Shown here in pieces: positions 44,787-58,370 of a stretch of DNA of 64,000 nucleotides. A model generated the notes under the pieces. It was not told where the DNA came from and ran no database searches. It worked only from the letters and a program-made list of their open reading frames with translations. The first letter of the stretch is position 1. Each line of letters starts with the position of its first letter. Location: the NCBI GenBank assembly GCA_023213395.1, contig CM041465.1:89659741-89723740 (forward strand), given 5' to 3'. Position numbers and translations under genes: made by a program. This DNA is from Cycas panzhihuaensis. Lineage: Eukaryota; Cycadophyta.

Positions 44787-45652
44787 TGATCCAAGAGGAT
44801 CTACCATATGTCTACAAGGGGCAGAAAATTCTAGGAATTGGAATAACTAAAAGATATAGGGCCAAATGGTATCAAACTAATATGAAATTTTATGTAATAG
44901 AATAAGACACATCCCACTACATGTGTGTAAAAGGAGAGGTTCAAAAGATGTCATTTGATTAGATTGTAAGCCTTGTTTTACAGAAAATTGATCCCACATC
45001 CAACAGAAAAATAGCAAATACATACTATTATTAAATCAATAAAAATAGAGGCCAATGATATCTAAATGATCTACAATTTTTTTGAAGTAAAAGTAATATG
45101 TGTACCTATATGTGTACCAAATTTTAGCTAAATTAGGGTTCATTAGCCCTAGTTACCAAGCTATAACTTTTTAGAATTACATGAATGCCACTTGGATAAC
45201 ATGCATTCTGGTTGTACTTACATGATTGTCACTTGTTAAACATGCATTTTGGGTTTCTTTCTATAAATTGAGCTCTCTTGAGCTTATTTATGTTGTTGGA
45301 GACTTGGTTCTTGTATGTGAAAGACACTTGACTTGGGAGAATCATTGAGGGAGCACTTGGAGGGTTGGAGGCCCCCTTATGGTATAATTGTATCATCTAT
45401 TCCTTGTAACTTGACCATTCTTTTGCTAGTTATTTTCTCCACCATTAAATGGAGATTTTTCTAGTTTAATAAAAGTATTATTCTTCCTACTTTGGAGAAA
45501 TGTCAAGTATAAATGATTTAGTGTATAAGTTTTCCTTTTATGGGCTCATTCTTGTTTTGATGTTATTAGGAATTCTACACTAACACCTTAGGGTCTCAAG
45601 GAGAAAGGTTGGTAATTGAATTTTTCACCAATTATTCTCTACTTTGGAATAA
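44787..45652 (+). repeat. 3' LTR of D
   Basis: Pair of 39269-40146, starting TGATCCAAGAGGATC. Confidence 0.8.
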
Positions 45653-45658
45653 AAAAGG

Positions 45659-48600
45659 ATATAAGGGTTTGAGTTATCTTGTATAACCCTAACTTACCTT
45701 GATAAGTATGCACTACAAGGTAAGGCAACTACTCATGGAATTATCCTAGTGCTTATACTAAAACAAGTGAAATAGGCACAAACACACCTAAGTCAATAGA
45801 AGTGTCAAATCTAACCTGCATGAGAGAAAGACTCTACAAATTAGGTCTAGCTCCCAAGGAAGCATCTAGAGTAGATTAATCATAAGTGGGAATGAATAAA
45901 AAGATTTCATCATATTGAGGTTGGATCTCCTCCTTCAATAGCCCAAGTTTAGTGTTTTTGGAAGGGTAACTCTACTAACCTAAATAGTTAAGAATATTAA
46001 AGTAGAACCCTTGAAGTAACTACAATTTAGAACTAGTAAAGAACTTAGTTGTAAGGCCTAAGACCTCATCAAGATAAGTATCATAATCATGCTAGAGAGG
46101 AATCTCATCAAGTTTACTTAAGGAATCAAAATAAGTCATTATAAGTAGTTATAGATTAGGGATAGAAGATAAGTTAATAAAAGGTTATAAGACCTCATCA
46201 CTACTAGAGGAACAAGAGCCCTCATCCCCAGGATGAAAATCCATTTTGAGTGTATACCATTCCAAAAAGGTTTCATAATATGACAAAGAAAGAAGTACAA
46301 AAGAATGCATAATGAGGCTAACAAGGAAGCTACCTATGAGGCTAGTCATAATTAATAACCCTACATCCTATTATGATACAAATAGACTAGTGAAAGAAGT
46401 TGATTGGGTAACTAACCCTATATGACATAAACTAGTTTTGTATTCTTTAGAGGGAATTGGGGTCAAGTATATAATTATGCTAATCATTTGGGGATTAACG
46501 ACTTGAGGCTCTACCTAGTGAGCAAGTAATGAAATCAAAGTTGAATGCTCATAGGTTCATCATAAAGTAGACTTATAGATTTGGAAGAGCAATACTTCAA
46601 AATTTTGAGTCTAACATGCATCATTGAAATCCATGATACACTCATGAAAATCCATTTTAGATTCATTGCCTTCTTGCTTGACTATAAAAATGGCTTTTTC
46701 TTTCATCATAAAAGGATAAGTAATATTAAAGTCGCTTATAAAAACATCCATCAATTACTAAAATGAAAGGATTGAAGCCTAAGATAATTGGTAAAACCCC
46801 CTAAGTGTATTATCCTATAATGTCCTTAGGAAAAGTCTCATAAACAAATGGTCATTGGGCATATAATAAGCACATGCCAATATAAATGATTTGACATGAT
46901 TTAAAGGATCTTGTTAGGTTCCCCACTAAATTTAAGTAATTAAGGAATAAAAAGGAGAATACTACAAAGAATAGCTTCTTGTGGGAAGGGACTATTCTTA
47001 TAGTCAATGTGCGACTTCTTTTCCTAAAGTAATATGGCTGCATGAGAGGGGGGGTTATTATGAGATGAAGGTTAAATATATCAAATAGACTTGAGTATAG
47101 TTATCAAGTCTTGTATTCAAATGAGATTCATGAGCATGAGCCACTTATCTAATAACCTCTTTCACTAAGATATGAGTGTAGGTAAAAGTAGAAGCAACCT
47201 AAGATAAGTTCTAGTCATAAAGACATACAAGAGGAGACTAAAGGTTAGACATAGGTTCTCCATGACCAAGATGAGAGATGAACCCAAAGTGGTGCACAAA
47301 AAGAAATATAAAACAGCCACTCAACTAATATATAAGGGTTATGTAAAGTGAATTAGAGCAGATAAACATTAATGAAAGATTCTAACAATGTGGATGGATG
47401 AATAAACAATTAGAAACTTTTGGCAATTCCCCAATATAGTCACTAGAATTATGTTAATTGAGGTAGGTCACCCAAGAAACCTTAAGCAAGAAGGAAGAGT
47501 GGTCTTTACAAAAAGAGTAACTATGGTAATAAGTCTCAGTAGATCCTCAACCTCCTTCTTAAAGGAAGAGGGATGTTTTTCTAAATATGTGATATGTGAA
47601 AAATGCAATCGGTTATTATTTACATCTTAAGTCAATCAATACCCAATAGATCAAAATGAAAACAAAGGAAGGAAAGCAAAGAAAATAAAAGAAAATAATC
47701 ATAACAACTTCCTATATAAAAAAGAATAAGTAAAGACTCCTAATAAGTGGGAGGATCACTAAGGTCCTTACCCCAAAGTAGACATCCTAGGCTTTCTATC
47801 AATTAAATCCCAAAGCCCTCCTAAGAAGAAAGATCTATCCTAAACCTCTATCCCATCCTAAAGGAAAAATATACATCATAATAACTAAAGAAAGGGAGGA
47901 ATGGTGAGTATGAGGACTTAAGAGAGCTCAAACCTTATATTAATGACTCTATCAAGGGTTAGCTACTAGAGACTACCTCACTCAATGATAATCCACCCAT
48001 AAAGGTGAATGACTTAAGGATGCCTGGTTTTGATTCTAGTGAATTCAACATACATAGAGGTGAATAAGATAAAGAGAAAAATTATGATTAAACCAAAGTA
48101 TGGTGAGAAACCAACACCTTTGGTGTTTGAAACATGACAAGAAAAATAATCTCAATAGAGAAGAGGTTTGTATACTAGGGATGTCACATTTTAGTCAATC
48201 AAAAATATTTTTATAATGAGAAGTATTTACTCTTTAAGAAATAATGAACTTGTACACTAAGGATGCCAAGTCCTAGATGATCAACCACTTCCTTATTATG
48301 AGGGCAAGGCCTAGCCAAGGGGGACTAAACAAAATCAAATGTTTAAATATAATCTAGCATGCACTTTAAGTTTGAATGAAATTAACAAACATCTAGGTTA
48401 AGCACCAACTATGCCATATAAGCAAATATGTATGCATCTACATGAATGTGTGCCACTTTATATTTTTCCTTAAAAAAACAAAACTAAATATACCACTAAA
48501 CCCTAGCACATAGTAGAAAATAACTAAGGACTTTTGTTGCACTTATAATTATCCAAGTTACTAGAGAAAAATATAACTACATTTCATGCTTTTCTTTTTA

Positions 48601-50560
48601 GTCTATGTAAGATTTACTAAGTAAAGAAATAATAAGAACAATCTCACATAAATAAATTTATAAATCTTTAATAAAATGTCTCAAAATGGGATGACTTAAC
48701 TAGTCATACAGGAGCTAATAGGCATGCCATATGTATAAGCCTATAACTTTGTAATAAAACATCCTTAAGTGGAATAACTTAGACAGTCAAATGGGAGTTA
48801 ATAGGCATGCCAAAATATACCCAACTAAGTGAATAAAATTAATTATTGTAAATGTGATTTACTTGTCAAAATAAAAGATATTTTGGACCTCATTTCAAGT
48901 TGTAAAGCATAATGTATGTTTGTTATTTCAATGCAACAAAGTGGTGTTTATATGCTATTTATTTATATTGTTTCCAATGGAAAACGATAGGGACGATGAT
49001 TATTTTATCAAGTGATGGAAGTTTAAAATGTATTATAAATAACCTACAAGCCAATTAATGATAGCTACAAAGAAAAACAATACTGAAAGAGAATAGTAAA
49101 AAATGACAATACTAATATGAAACAATGCCAAGAGTCCTTCAAATCATGATGAATGAATGAGTAACAAACTCCACGAAATCATGCACAAACCTATAGAAAA
49201 GTAACAAAAATAGCTACCTTTGACTACATACATAAGTAATGAAAAGTAGCATATGAAAAACTAGTAGAAATCAATCGAAATGTGACAAGTGTAAATCATA
49301 CAACTAAAAAGGTGTTGTAAATTTATAACATGAAAATCCTAGAAATCTCAAACATTAGAAACATGGAAACTCAATAAGAATGGCCGTAAAAACTCCCTTA
49401 GAACTCAAAAACTATAAGAAGAAGTTGATAGCTTTCCCATGGCTAGTGTTTGGTAGAATTATAAGGTGTATAGGCAATGTTTTCAATGTTTCCAAAATGA
49501 TGTAAGTGTTAAGGTTTCTAAGTGATCAAGTAAATAATGTAGAACTTAAGAGGCATAAAACTAGGAAAAAGTAGTTGAAAATGACCTAAATAAAGGAGGA
49601 AACACATAAGGAAGTTTTAAGCAATGTGTTGTTGGATTTCATATGAATCCAATAAGCATGGACCCACTTACTGATGTCTCCAAATGAGGGTACAATTTAG
49701 GGTTTATAAATGAATCTTATGAAATATGCAAGGATTGACCTACATAACAATCAACAAAATATTTAGAAATAAGCATAACAAAAGGGAGGGCATGTCAAAC
49801 ATATGGTGAACAAGGTGAGTGTCAAGTTTGAATTAAATCTAATGAGTATAGGCCCACTTGTTAGTATTTTTAAATAAGGGTGGATGCTAAGGTTTATGAA
49901 TGAATCTTCTGAATGATATCAAGTGTGAAAAGGTGAATTCATTTGGTTGATCAATTATATTTTCAAGGCTAGTTTAGTTCTGAAAATAGTAGTAAATGCC
50001 TATGTGCTAAGTGTCAAGTTTTAGGAGTGAACTAATAGTTGCAACTCAAGGTTTTTAGTAATCTTGACAAGATGAAAGTTAGAGTTTTAGTTTGTTAAAT
50101 GCAACGTGCAAAAGGTTAGTTTCAAAATGAAACTTAAAATTATATATTAATAATAATCAATCTTTCATTTTTGAACTTTTAGACCACATTATTTTAAATT
50201 AAGTATAATTGTAAATATGTCTAAATATACATAATTAAGAGTTAATAAGTCACTCTTTAGTATAAGTAAGGATGCTAGACACCATTTTAACAAAGGTAAT
50301 GGAACACCCCACATAAAAATAAATTGAGAAGCTTAAATTAATGCCAAACTTCATAGTAATCATCTAAAGGGTTAACTCAAAAATTTATACTAGAGTTAAT
50401 ACATATGACCAAGATTTAATAGTTCAATCTCCTCCTTAGACATATTCTCTTTAAAAATTCATAAACTAAAAGTTGTTAAAAGCAAAAGAGAAAAATCCAA
50501 TTGCATATGGTAACACAAAAGTCAAAATTAAATATAAGAGTATAAAGGATCCATAATCAT
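45659..50560. other. AT-rich decayed tract, no gene recognised
   Basis: Scattered minus-strand phrases near 46.0-46.3 kb look coding-like but match no domain I know. Two diverged tandem duplications are present: about 48675-48731 with 48757-48813 (shared GAGCTAATAGGCATGCCA or close), and about 49632-49730 with 49822-49915 (shared phrase on AATAAGCATGGACCCACTT). If C1, A and D are removed it joins 14-17.66 kb. Confidence 0.4.
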
Positions 50561-50638
50561 ATGTATCGATGGGTCTCTTCGAGGGGGCAACCTCTAATAC
50601 ATAAGATCAAAATACTTCCAGATGATCCTCTCTCCTAC

Positions 50639-50640
<2 letters not shown>

Positions 50641-50720
<80 letters not shown>
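50641..50720. repeat. (TA)40 microsatellite
   Basis: Eighty uninterrupted bases of alternating T and A. Confidence 0.97.
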
Positions 50721-50724
<4 letters not shown>

Positions 50725-50829
50725 TATTAAGACTGCCCATCTCTTGGACTTATGAATGTGGGATAATTACAAGAATAGAAATATAAGATTTGAGAAGAAG
50801 AGAGATAAGGGTTGGGTTCTTAATAAGTT

Positions 50830-50970
50830 CCCCTACTTTTGAAAAGCTTTGCCCTTAAAGCTTGACTAGTCATGGATGCTCTTGAATAAATTGCTCACTT
50901 TCCCAAGTTGAATCATCGTGTGGCAACAACTTCCATTTAATGAGCTACTCTTTGATGTGTTGAGAGCACA
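50830..50970 (-). pseudogene. Chromodomain of E
   Basis: The minus strand reads IKWKLLPHDDSTWE, matching the core of plant chromovirus chromodomains (VKWxGLPxxDATWE). It follows the integrase GPF/Y region. Such domains direct integration towards chromatin marks. Confidence 0.75.
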
Positions 50971-51099
50971 AACGCCTAACCCTTTCCTCCAATATTTATT
51001 CAAGTATCAGTTGAAGCCTCCCTTCATTATCCAATATTGGAAATTCTATTTGTGCTTACACTTGCTGTCCAATTACCCTTTTAAGACAAGATTCATGGA

Positions 51100-52020
51100 A
51101 AACATTATGGATTTTAGTTGTTATGGGTAACTCCAAGGCATAAGCCACTTCCCCAACTCGTTTAAGGATTTTATAAGGTCCATAAAACCTTGGCTCCAAC
51201 TTGTATTTACCCTCTCTTTTAAGTGAAGTTTGCTTGTATGGTTACAAGCACAAGTAAACCCAATCTCCTACTTGAAACTCTCATTCACTTCTTCGTTTAT
51301 CTGCTTGTTGTTTCATTCAGTTATGAGCCAAGTTAAGGTTTTCCTTCAATATCTTGAGTTTCTCTATGGTTTGTTATAGATGCTCCTCCATTGCTTGAAC
51401 TCTAAAATTCTCTATGGCATAGTTCGTAATAGATGGTGGTTTATAACCATATAATGCCTAAAAGGGAGTTGTTTTTGTTGCCATATGGTAAGTAGTATTA
51501 TACCACCATTCTGCCATGGGAAGCCAATGATGTTATTGATTTTGTTTATCTGACATGTAGCATCAGAGATATCCTTCTAAACATTTGTTAACCACCTCTG
51601 TTTGTCCATCCGTTTGTGGGTGGTATGCTGTGCTCATTGTTAGCTTGGTACCTAAGGCTTGGAAGAGTTCACCCGTAAAATGCTTGTGAACTTTGGGTCT
51701 CTGTCACTAACAATCTTCTTAGGCATTCCATGGATCCGATGTATCTCTTTTAAGAAAACCTCGGCAATTTGTTTTGCCTTATAAGTACATTGGATTCCAC
51801 AAAAATGAGCATACTTTATTAATCTATCAACAAATACAAGGATGGCATCCCTCCCATCTGATTTTGGTAATCCTGTGATGAAGTCCATGGATATTTCTTC
51901 CCATATTTGATTTGGTATAAGGAATGGATGTAATAGACTAGGCATCTTGCTCATTTCACCCTTTTGTCATTGGCACACTTCATAAGTTGTAACCCATCTT
52001 TTAGCATCTTGCTTGAGCCC
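51100..52020 (-). pseudogene. Integrase of E
   Basis: Open block 51954-51652 reads ISMDFITGLPKSDGRDAILV, DRLIKYAHF and [15 protein letters not shown], giving the first two catalytic Asp residues. Further down (minus) are [16 protein letters not shown] with the Glu and the GPF/Y-like EPRFYGPYKILKRVGEVAY. Stops occur in the C-terminal part. Confidence 0.85.
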
Positions 52021-52229
52021 ATTCCAATAGAAGGATTACTTAATCCATTGGTAAGTCTTTAGGAATCTAGAATAGCCTACTATTGGAGAGGCATGTACAT
52101 CATGCAATATCTTCTCTTTAATCTTGGAATCAGGACTAAGATATATTCTATTTTTGTACTAGAGGATGTTTGCTACCCATGAAAAGCTTTTATGACTTAT
52201 CTTGATCAACCTGTAGATCATGTATTAAT

Positions 52230-52720
52230 TACTTTATCTTGGTATCCTTTTCCCACTCTTCCCTTGCCTCCTCGATCCATGAAGGGGTAACTGTTGTTAA
52301 TGCATATAATATAGAATTCCCTTCCTTTCTTGATAGGGCGTCAACTGCTGTATTTTCCTTCCATTTTTTATATATGGTTTCAAAATCAAAACCTTGCATT
52401 TTAGAGACCTATTTTTATTGTTCCTCAGAAGCTACCCTTTGGTTCAAGAAATGCTTCAAGCTTTCATGGTCTGTCTTTATTTTGAAATGGGTTTCAAGTA
52501 AATATTGGTGCCATTTTTGAATTGCTTGTAGGATTGTCACCATCTCTTTTTCATGTGTAGACTTGACTAAGTCCTAGGACTTCAATTTTTAACTTTCAAA
52601 GGCTATGGGCCTCCCTTCTTGCATGAGGACTGCTCTAATACCTTATCCTGAGGCATCACATTTAATGATAAATGTTTTAGTGAAGTCAGGAGTTGCTAAA
52701 ACTGGTGTGGTAGTCATGGA
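52230..52720 (-). pseudogene. RNase H of E
   Basis: Reads FTKTFIIKCDASGYGIRAVL (Asp present), PIAFES, a conserved HEKEMVTILQAIQKWHQYLL, then IKTDHESLKHFLNQR. The connecting segment to the integrase zinc region is broken by stops. Confidence 0.8.
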
Positions 52721-53166
52721 TACCCTTAGGCTAGCAAAGGCTTTGGTAGTGGCATCTATCCATATGAATGAATCCTTATTTAATAATTGTGTTAAGGGTG
52801 CTACAATCTTGGTATATCCTTTAACAAATTTTTGGTAGTACCCTATTAAACCCAGGAATCCACATAGCCCTTTGATATTTTTGGGTTGTTACTATGGCTT
52901 CAATCTTCCTTAGATTAACCTTAACTCCCTCTTGTGAGATGATGTGCCCCAAGTACTCCACTTCATGCCTTCTAAAGTTACATTTTAATCTGTTTACAAA
53001 GAGTTTGTTGTCTTCTAATAATTGTAAAACCTTATCAACATATTGAAGATATTCTTTCTTTATCCGGGTATGCACTAAGATGTCATCAAAAAACACCAAG
53101 ACAAACTTCCTTAGATAAGGTCAAAAGATTTTATTCATGATCCCTTGGAATGTGGCCGATGCATTG
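52720..53166 (-). pseudogene. Reverse transcriptase of E, truncated by B insertion
   Basis: Open block 53099-52821 reads VFFDDILVHTRIKKEYLQ with the catalytic DD, then LLEDNKLFVNRLKC and VEYLGHIISQEGVKVNLRK. Upstream, NASATFQGIMNKIF is cut at the B LTR. Confidence 0.88.
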
Positions 53167-55867
53167 TGTTTCCCAGCTTCCGAGAATGGATACAGAATCA
53201 TCGACTCAGGTAAGTGCAGGTATGTTTCTCGCCTTATCATCACTTTCTTTTGATGAGTGTTTGCTTGCATGTCTGCATGTTTGTGGCTTTGTAGGCGACT
53301 TTGTCTTTGTCTACACTTATTTTAGCCTATGACGACTATAGCAGGGACACACTCCCAGTAAGTGTGGCACCCTGGTGGCCACTCCACTTCCCACATTTGC
53401 CCTCCTCGCTCCAAGATCCACTCAATTTGTGCCACCTCTACTCGTGTGATGACCCGTCATCGTTTGGTCGACTTGCCATACCGTTTGAGCCCTACTTTTG
53501 CTCTTTTGGACCCATTTGTTGGCTTGTGTACCCCCGGGTGGGTGTCTTAGCCCCCTATTGGCTCTTTTTGTCACTTGCCCCCGGCCTAGGCTAGCTGGCC
53601 AGGCCTGCTTTTGCCTCTGGGTTGATACTGCCAAGATTTTCACGGTACCTCCGGAATATCTGCGGTACTGTAGATTTTGCAGCGGTATGACTGTTCCTAC
53701 TTATTTTTTAAAATCTGTCATGGCAATTTCGCATTTATTGGGAAACTGCCATGTGTCTCGCGACTTAACTCGCTCCCAGTCGCGCCCTAATCACTCGCTT
53801 TAGGGTTTGGGTTAGGTACTTAAGGCATGATCTACTCATTTTTGAGAACTTTTGGCTCACTTTTTGGATTGCTCCTCAAGGAAACCACGCTGTGCTCTGC
53901 TCTTCTCTGCTGCCCTGCTACTACCACAGGACCTGCGTCTCTCCTACAGTGCCCAACTCTCCTTCGGTGTGGCTAGGACATCTTCCCAGCCCCTCACACA
54001 CCTTGGAGAGGGCCCCTTGGAGAGATTTCAGTAGATTCTTGCCCTGGGCAGTCTTCAAGTGTTCCAAGTGCAGGTGTTCTCCTTCCAACTTCACTAGCAG
54101 GGTCCCAAACCCGCTACACCACAGTTCTGGGCTGATTTCTCAGCCTCCCCTTGCCAGCCCTTGGCTGAGGCAAGCACCTTTCCTCCTCCACTCAGGTATT
54201 CATTGATTTGAGTTGTTTCTCTTGTGCTATTGATGCCCTATCTTGCTTGTCTTTGTGAGGGTTGTTTTCCTCTTTACATTGGGCTGTTCTACCTCTGTTA
54301 TAGTGCCTCTTACCTGCGTTTGTTGCTCAAGGCAGTGGTACTGAGGGTTGACATAAGGTTTGGGAAGGAGATGGGTGGATTCCGCACCACCTTCCATGCT
54401 CCTTAAGTGGCTTTAAGCCCCCCAAATCTTCCCTCTTGCCTCGTGCTATCCTTGGCACTCAAACGGGGGTTTGTTGGCCCTCTCTTAGCCGCTGAAATCA
54501 GCATTGTCACACATTGCAGTGCTGGTTTGAGGACTTAGGCTCAGGTCCAAGCAACTTACGTAAGTCCCGATCGCTTGTTCTTGTCTAACTCTTTTCCTGG
54601 CAGCCCGGTTTGCTCTCCATAGCACCCCGATTTGTCGTAGGTCTTCTTTGGCTCCTTTTCACCCCCTTGTTACTATTTCCAGCCATCTCTCTTGGCCTTG
54701 CCCTCGTTGCCTTGTGGATTTTGGGGGGAGGTTAGGGTGTTCTTTGCGGGAGGTGGGCCACTCTGAGGCTTACCGGTTACCTTCCCTTCGCTTCGGTTGT
54801 CCTTTTTCATATATTATCATCATTATGTTGGTGCTAACATATACGTGTTTGAATTCATATTTGTATTACATAGACATGTATTGTTAGGATCTCGTCATTG
54901 CATGTTAGCACCCTTTCTCCGGAAAGGGGGAGGTCATCATTGCTTGCAGGTGCTTGGAGAGCGCAAAAGGTATTTTCCGCTCGCTCGTCCCATTCCCGGT
55001 AAGTGCTCCTACGCATGTTGTACTTTCATACTTCTTTAGTCACTAGTATTTGGTTCCTTTCTTTCCTTGGTATTGTACATTAGTATTTTTCCAGGGAAGG
55101 TAAGGGAGCCCCTCTTTCCAATCCGCCACGACGCTTCGCACCTGACGCACCTGGTGGAGTAGTTCGGTGTCCCTCGGGAGGGCCTTTATCACGCACGCCT
55201 CCGGTCCAGGTGCATGCCTCACTCCACCCTACTACTCTTTCCTTTTGAATTCCTTTTTAGTAATTAACTCATCGGAGATCAAAAGGGAAACTTAACTTTG
55301 CTTTTGGTTTATGCTTTATTTATTTTATTGCATGCATTTCTGCCACCCATAAGAAAAGGTCATAGGAACCGCTCCTTTTCACCTTTCCTCTCTATCTTAG
55401 CCATGCGAGCTTCTTGCCCTCCGTTACTCGTATTGCCCAGTTAGTTTGCTTAGGCATACCTTGACCCATCTTCTTAGATCATTCCTCTTGCTTTCATTTG
55501 GTTCCCCGCCTCGCCAGATAACCAAAGTGACCCCATCTATAGGCCAATCGTTTGCCTATCCTTCTCCGTTTCCCGTTGCTTTAGGGAAACCCTTTAAGGC
55601 TCCTCCCCTTTCCCTTCTGACCATCCAAGGGTGGGAGGATCCTTCCCTTAGGTCAACCCAGGCTAACCCTACACCTCCTCACCCTTTGTTTAAAGTGGTG
55701 GAGGATCACCCTTTGGTAGCCACATTCCATTGCAGGTCCCGAACTGACTCCACAAGCAGGCGCCTGCGTGATAATTACCCTACTTATAGGTCTCTTTCTC
55801 GATCACATTATCACCTGCTCTTACCACACCTATTTAGTTAGGTAGCTATCCCAGACGCTGCGTCCCA
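53167..55867 (+). repeat. 5' LTR of B (2701 bp)
   Basis: Begins TGTTTCCC, ends GCGTCCCA directly before the PBS. It aligns with the A 3' LTR throughout, including the TTTAGGGTTT motif near 53800, the GTAAG sites at 53210, 54999 and 55100, and the TTAGGTAGCTATCCC phrase near the end. Confidence 0.9.
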
Positions 55868-55883
55868 TGCGACCATACTGGGA
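55868..55883 (+). other. PBS of B, tRNA-Arg-like
   Basis: Reads TGCGACCATACTGGGA immediately after the LTR, the same site as in A with small losses. Confidence 0.7.
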
Positions 55884-56036
55884 CCCGCCAGAGGGAGCTA
55901 GTTTCTGCTCTCTTCCGTTGGTTTCGCTACCCTTTTGTGATCCTTTTATACCTATTTCAATCTCTACGTTGGGCAGCCCCCAACGCGTGTGCCTTACCGC
56001 CCTCTCTTTTTCCCTAACACTGTTGGTTGATCTTGC

Positions 56037-58370
56037 ATGCGACGCTTCTCTCATCACTTGCGCGGTCTACCTCCATTGTTAGAAGACCCTGAGTATTGCC
56101 TTCTTCCTTTGTCAGATTCTGATCTGACTATGGAGGGATACTCTTTTGATTGGGCCTACCACACTTCAACCTTAGAAAACCATGCTTTTCCTTAATCTAT
56201 TCCTGGTTCCACCCAAGAGGGTGATGAACCCCTTTATTACCCAAGTGACCAACATTTCTCACTCGATGTCCATCCCTCTACCCATGCCGTAGAAGGATCC
56301 GCTCCTCTTGAGACTTGCCGCATAATCGGTGACTCTTATGAGGAGCATCCTGAGGGACCTACCTTGTTCGAGGTCCCAATTACCTCTTACAAGTATGTAG
56401 GAACCTCTCCTGTCGACGTAGTTGAAGCTCTCAATGAGTGTCATCGCGTGGCACGCTTCCAACCGCGTCCTGAATGGCTTGAGGGTGCTCTTCGTGGAGG
56501 AGCCTCTTCTTCTTCCACTCCTCCCCTGCATGCCTCATCCTCATCTACTCTTCGTTTGACAACGAATCCATTTGTGCGTACGCATGTGTCTCGCTCCTTT
56601 CCTATTCCCGCAGTGGGGGCACGTGTTACACCTTCCATTTCTCATCGAGGTCCTAGTGTTTCGGGATCTCCCCGTGGTGTGTCTTTCCCTCAATTGAAGG
56701 TTAGCATACCCATCCCTAACCAAACCGATGTGCCATCCCCTAATGTGGCACATACCATTCCTAGTAGGCCTGTCGGTCCTGCTAGCCTTTCGACTACTAG
56801 TCATGTGGGACCCGCTCCCACACACTCTCAAAACTAACACGTTGGTGCTTCCTTCTACGTTCCTCCAGGGTATACTTCTCAACCTTGGGGGCAGGGTAGA
56901 GGAAGTCATCTCCCAGTTTATGGGGTGGATCCGCTACACCCATATGGGGTCGCTCCACCTACGGGTGGCCTATATGGGTAAAACCCAGTTCCACATCCAT
57001 CTTGTCCGTCGTCCAATGCAATTCCATTTGTTGTGCCTTCGCAAGGGAACCCGACTCCCTTCGAAGGCACCTACCCCCATGCCTCTTCTCAGTAGGGGGC
57101 GTTTCCTCAAGGAGGGATGGGTGTTCCACCCCCATCCGCTCCTTGTTCATTACCTACCATGACATTCGTTGACCCTACAGTCCAGGCAAGGGCACGCCCC
57201 TTCATGGACTTTAGGTCAACACCTCTATCCATCGAGGCATTAAGAACCAATCTGCCGCCTCATCCCCCTGAAGTTCCTAGATTTGAGGGAACTTCGTCGC
57301 AAGACCCGGCAGAGCATGTGCATAGTTTTTCTATGGCATGCATCGATTATTGGGCTTACGACCACATTTTAATAAAATCATTCCCGCGATCCTTACAGGG
57401 TGACGCCCTCAAGTGGTTCTACCATCTCCCTGCCCATTCTATCCATTCATTCCAGCAATTGGTGGATGAGTTTATCAACTATTTTGATGTAGCCCATCCA
57501 TTCGAGAGCGGAATGAAGTCGCTTCTTTCACTCAAACAAGGTCACGATGAAATGAATCGTGACTTTGTATAGCGATTCCACGACTTGCTTCACTCCACTA
57601 AGGTAATATTGCCTGAGGATTTGAAGCGAGACCTTTTCATCAATGCACTTTGTCCTGAAGTACATGTGGAAGTCCTCAAGATGGGGGTGACCACATGCAA
57701 CTCCGCGATCGCCAAGTGTTTGGCGTTGGAGGCTATTGAGATCCAAGCTAGTCTCAAGAAACCTCTTAAGCCCTCATAGCGCCGTGAGGCACCACCCCCA
57801 ACCAAGGATACCAAACCTTCACAACCTACCCGGTCTTCCTCTCATCCGACTGAGAGGACTTTAGACCCTCTCACATCAGCCATACGCTCATTCGAGCATA
57901 CGATGAAGGAACTCAAGCTTCAAGCTCCTTCATCCCCTATATCCAATAAACAAGTCCAACAAACAACCCAAGCTCCTCTCCCTAGGAATGGAAACGCCCA
58001 GTCCTCTCAAGCGAGAAGGTCAGACCTTCCGCTTGAGAAGAAGTGGTGCTCCATTCATGGGGAGTGCTTTCACGATGATTCGTGATAGGGCCAGCATCCT
58101 AAGGATGCCCCTCGACATGACTCTTCCCCCAAACGGGCCTCAAGGCCTAATTTGGACCAACCAGTTCACAAGGATCTGCTCCCTAAACATGGGGAACGTG
58201 ATCGCAACACCCAAACCAAGAGTAACCAAAACTGAGGAAGATCACATGATCCCCGTCCTTCCCGTGACAAAGGGAAGGGTGCCCGGAACTCGTCTTCCTC
58301 CTCTCGTTCTCCTAGCCATCGCACCCTGTCACCTTCACGACCCCGGAATAAGGGGAAGAAGGTGATCTAA
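56037..58370 (+). pseudogene. Gag polyprotein of B
   Basis: ATG at 56037 (MRRFSHHLRGLPPLLEDPEY) is the likely true gag start of the lineage; A has ATA here. The gag core is in frame at about 57117-57770 (KWFYHLPAHSIH, FINYFDVAHPFESG, DFV then stop, ALCPEVHVEVLKMGV). The zinc knuckle CSIHGECFHDDS is intact up to a frameshift near 58084. The frame is broken by a stop near 56192 and others at about 56836, 57093, 57570 and 57777. It ends in TAA at 58368, where A has TAG. Confidence 0.83.

Larger units (their letters stand above)
39269..45652 (+). mobile_element. Ty3/gypsy element D with both LTRs
   Basis: LTRs are at 39269-about 40146 and 44787-about 45652. A tRNA-Met-like PBS follows the first and a polypurine tract precedes the second. 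Gag, protease, RT, RNase H and integrase lie between in gypsy order. Probable target duplication AAAAG at 39264-39268 and 45653-45657. It inserted within a few bases of the C1 5' LTR edge. The LTR ends differ by about 10% over the last 60 bases by eye. The many stops make it inactive. Confidence 0.85.
50790..53166 (-). mobile_element. Chromovirus-type gypsy element E, interrupted by B
   Basis: On the minus strand, from 53166 downwards, it reads RT, RNase H, integrase and a chromodomain, the order of chromoviruses. The RT is cut at the phrase NASATFQGIMNKIF, where element B begins at 53167. The rest of E (5' part of RT, protease, gag, LTR) should lie beyond B, outside the window. No LTR of E is identified at its 3' side. 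Confidence 0.85.
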
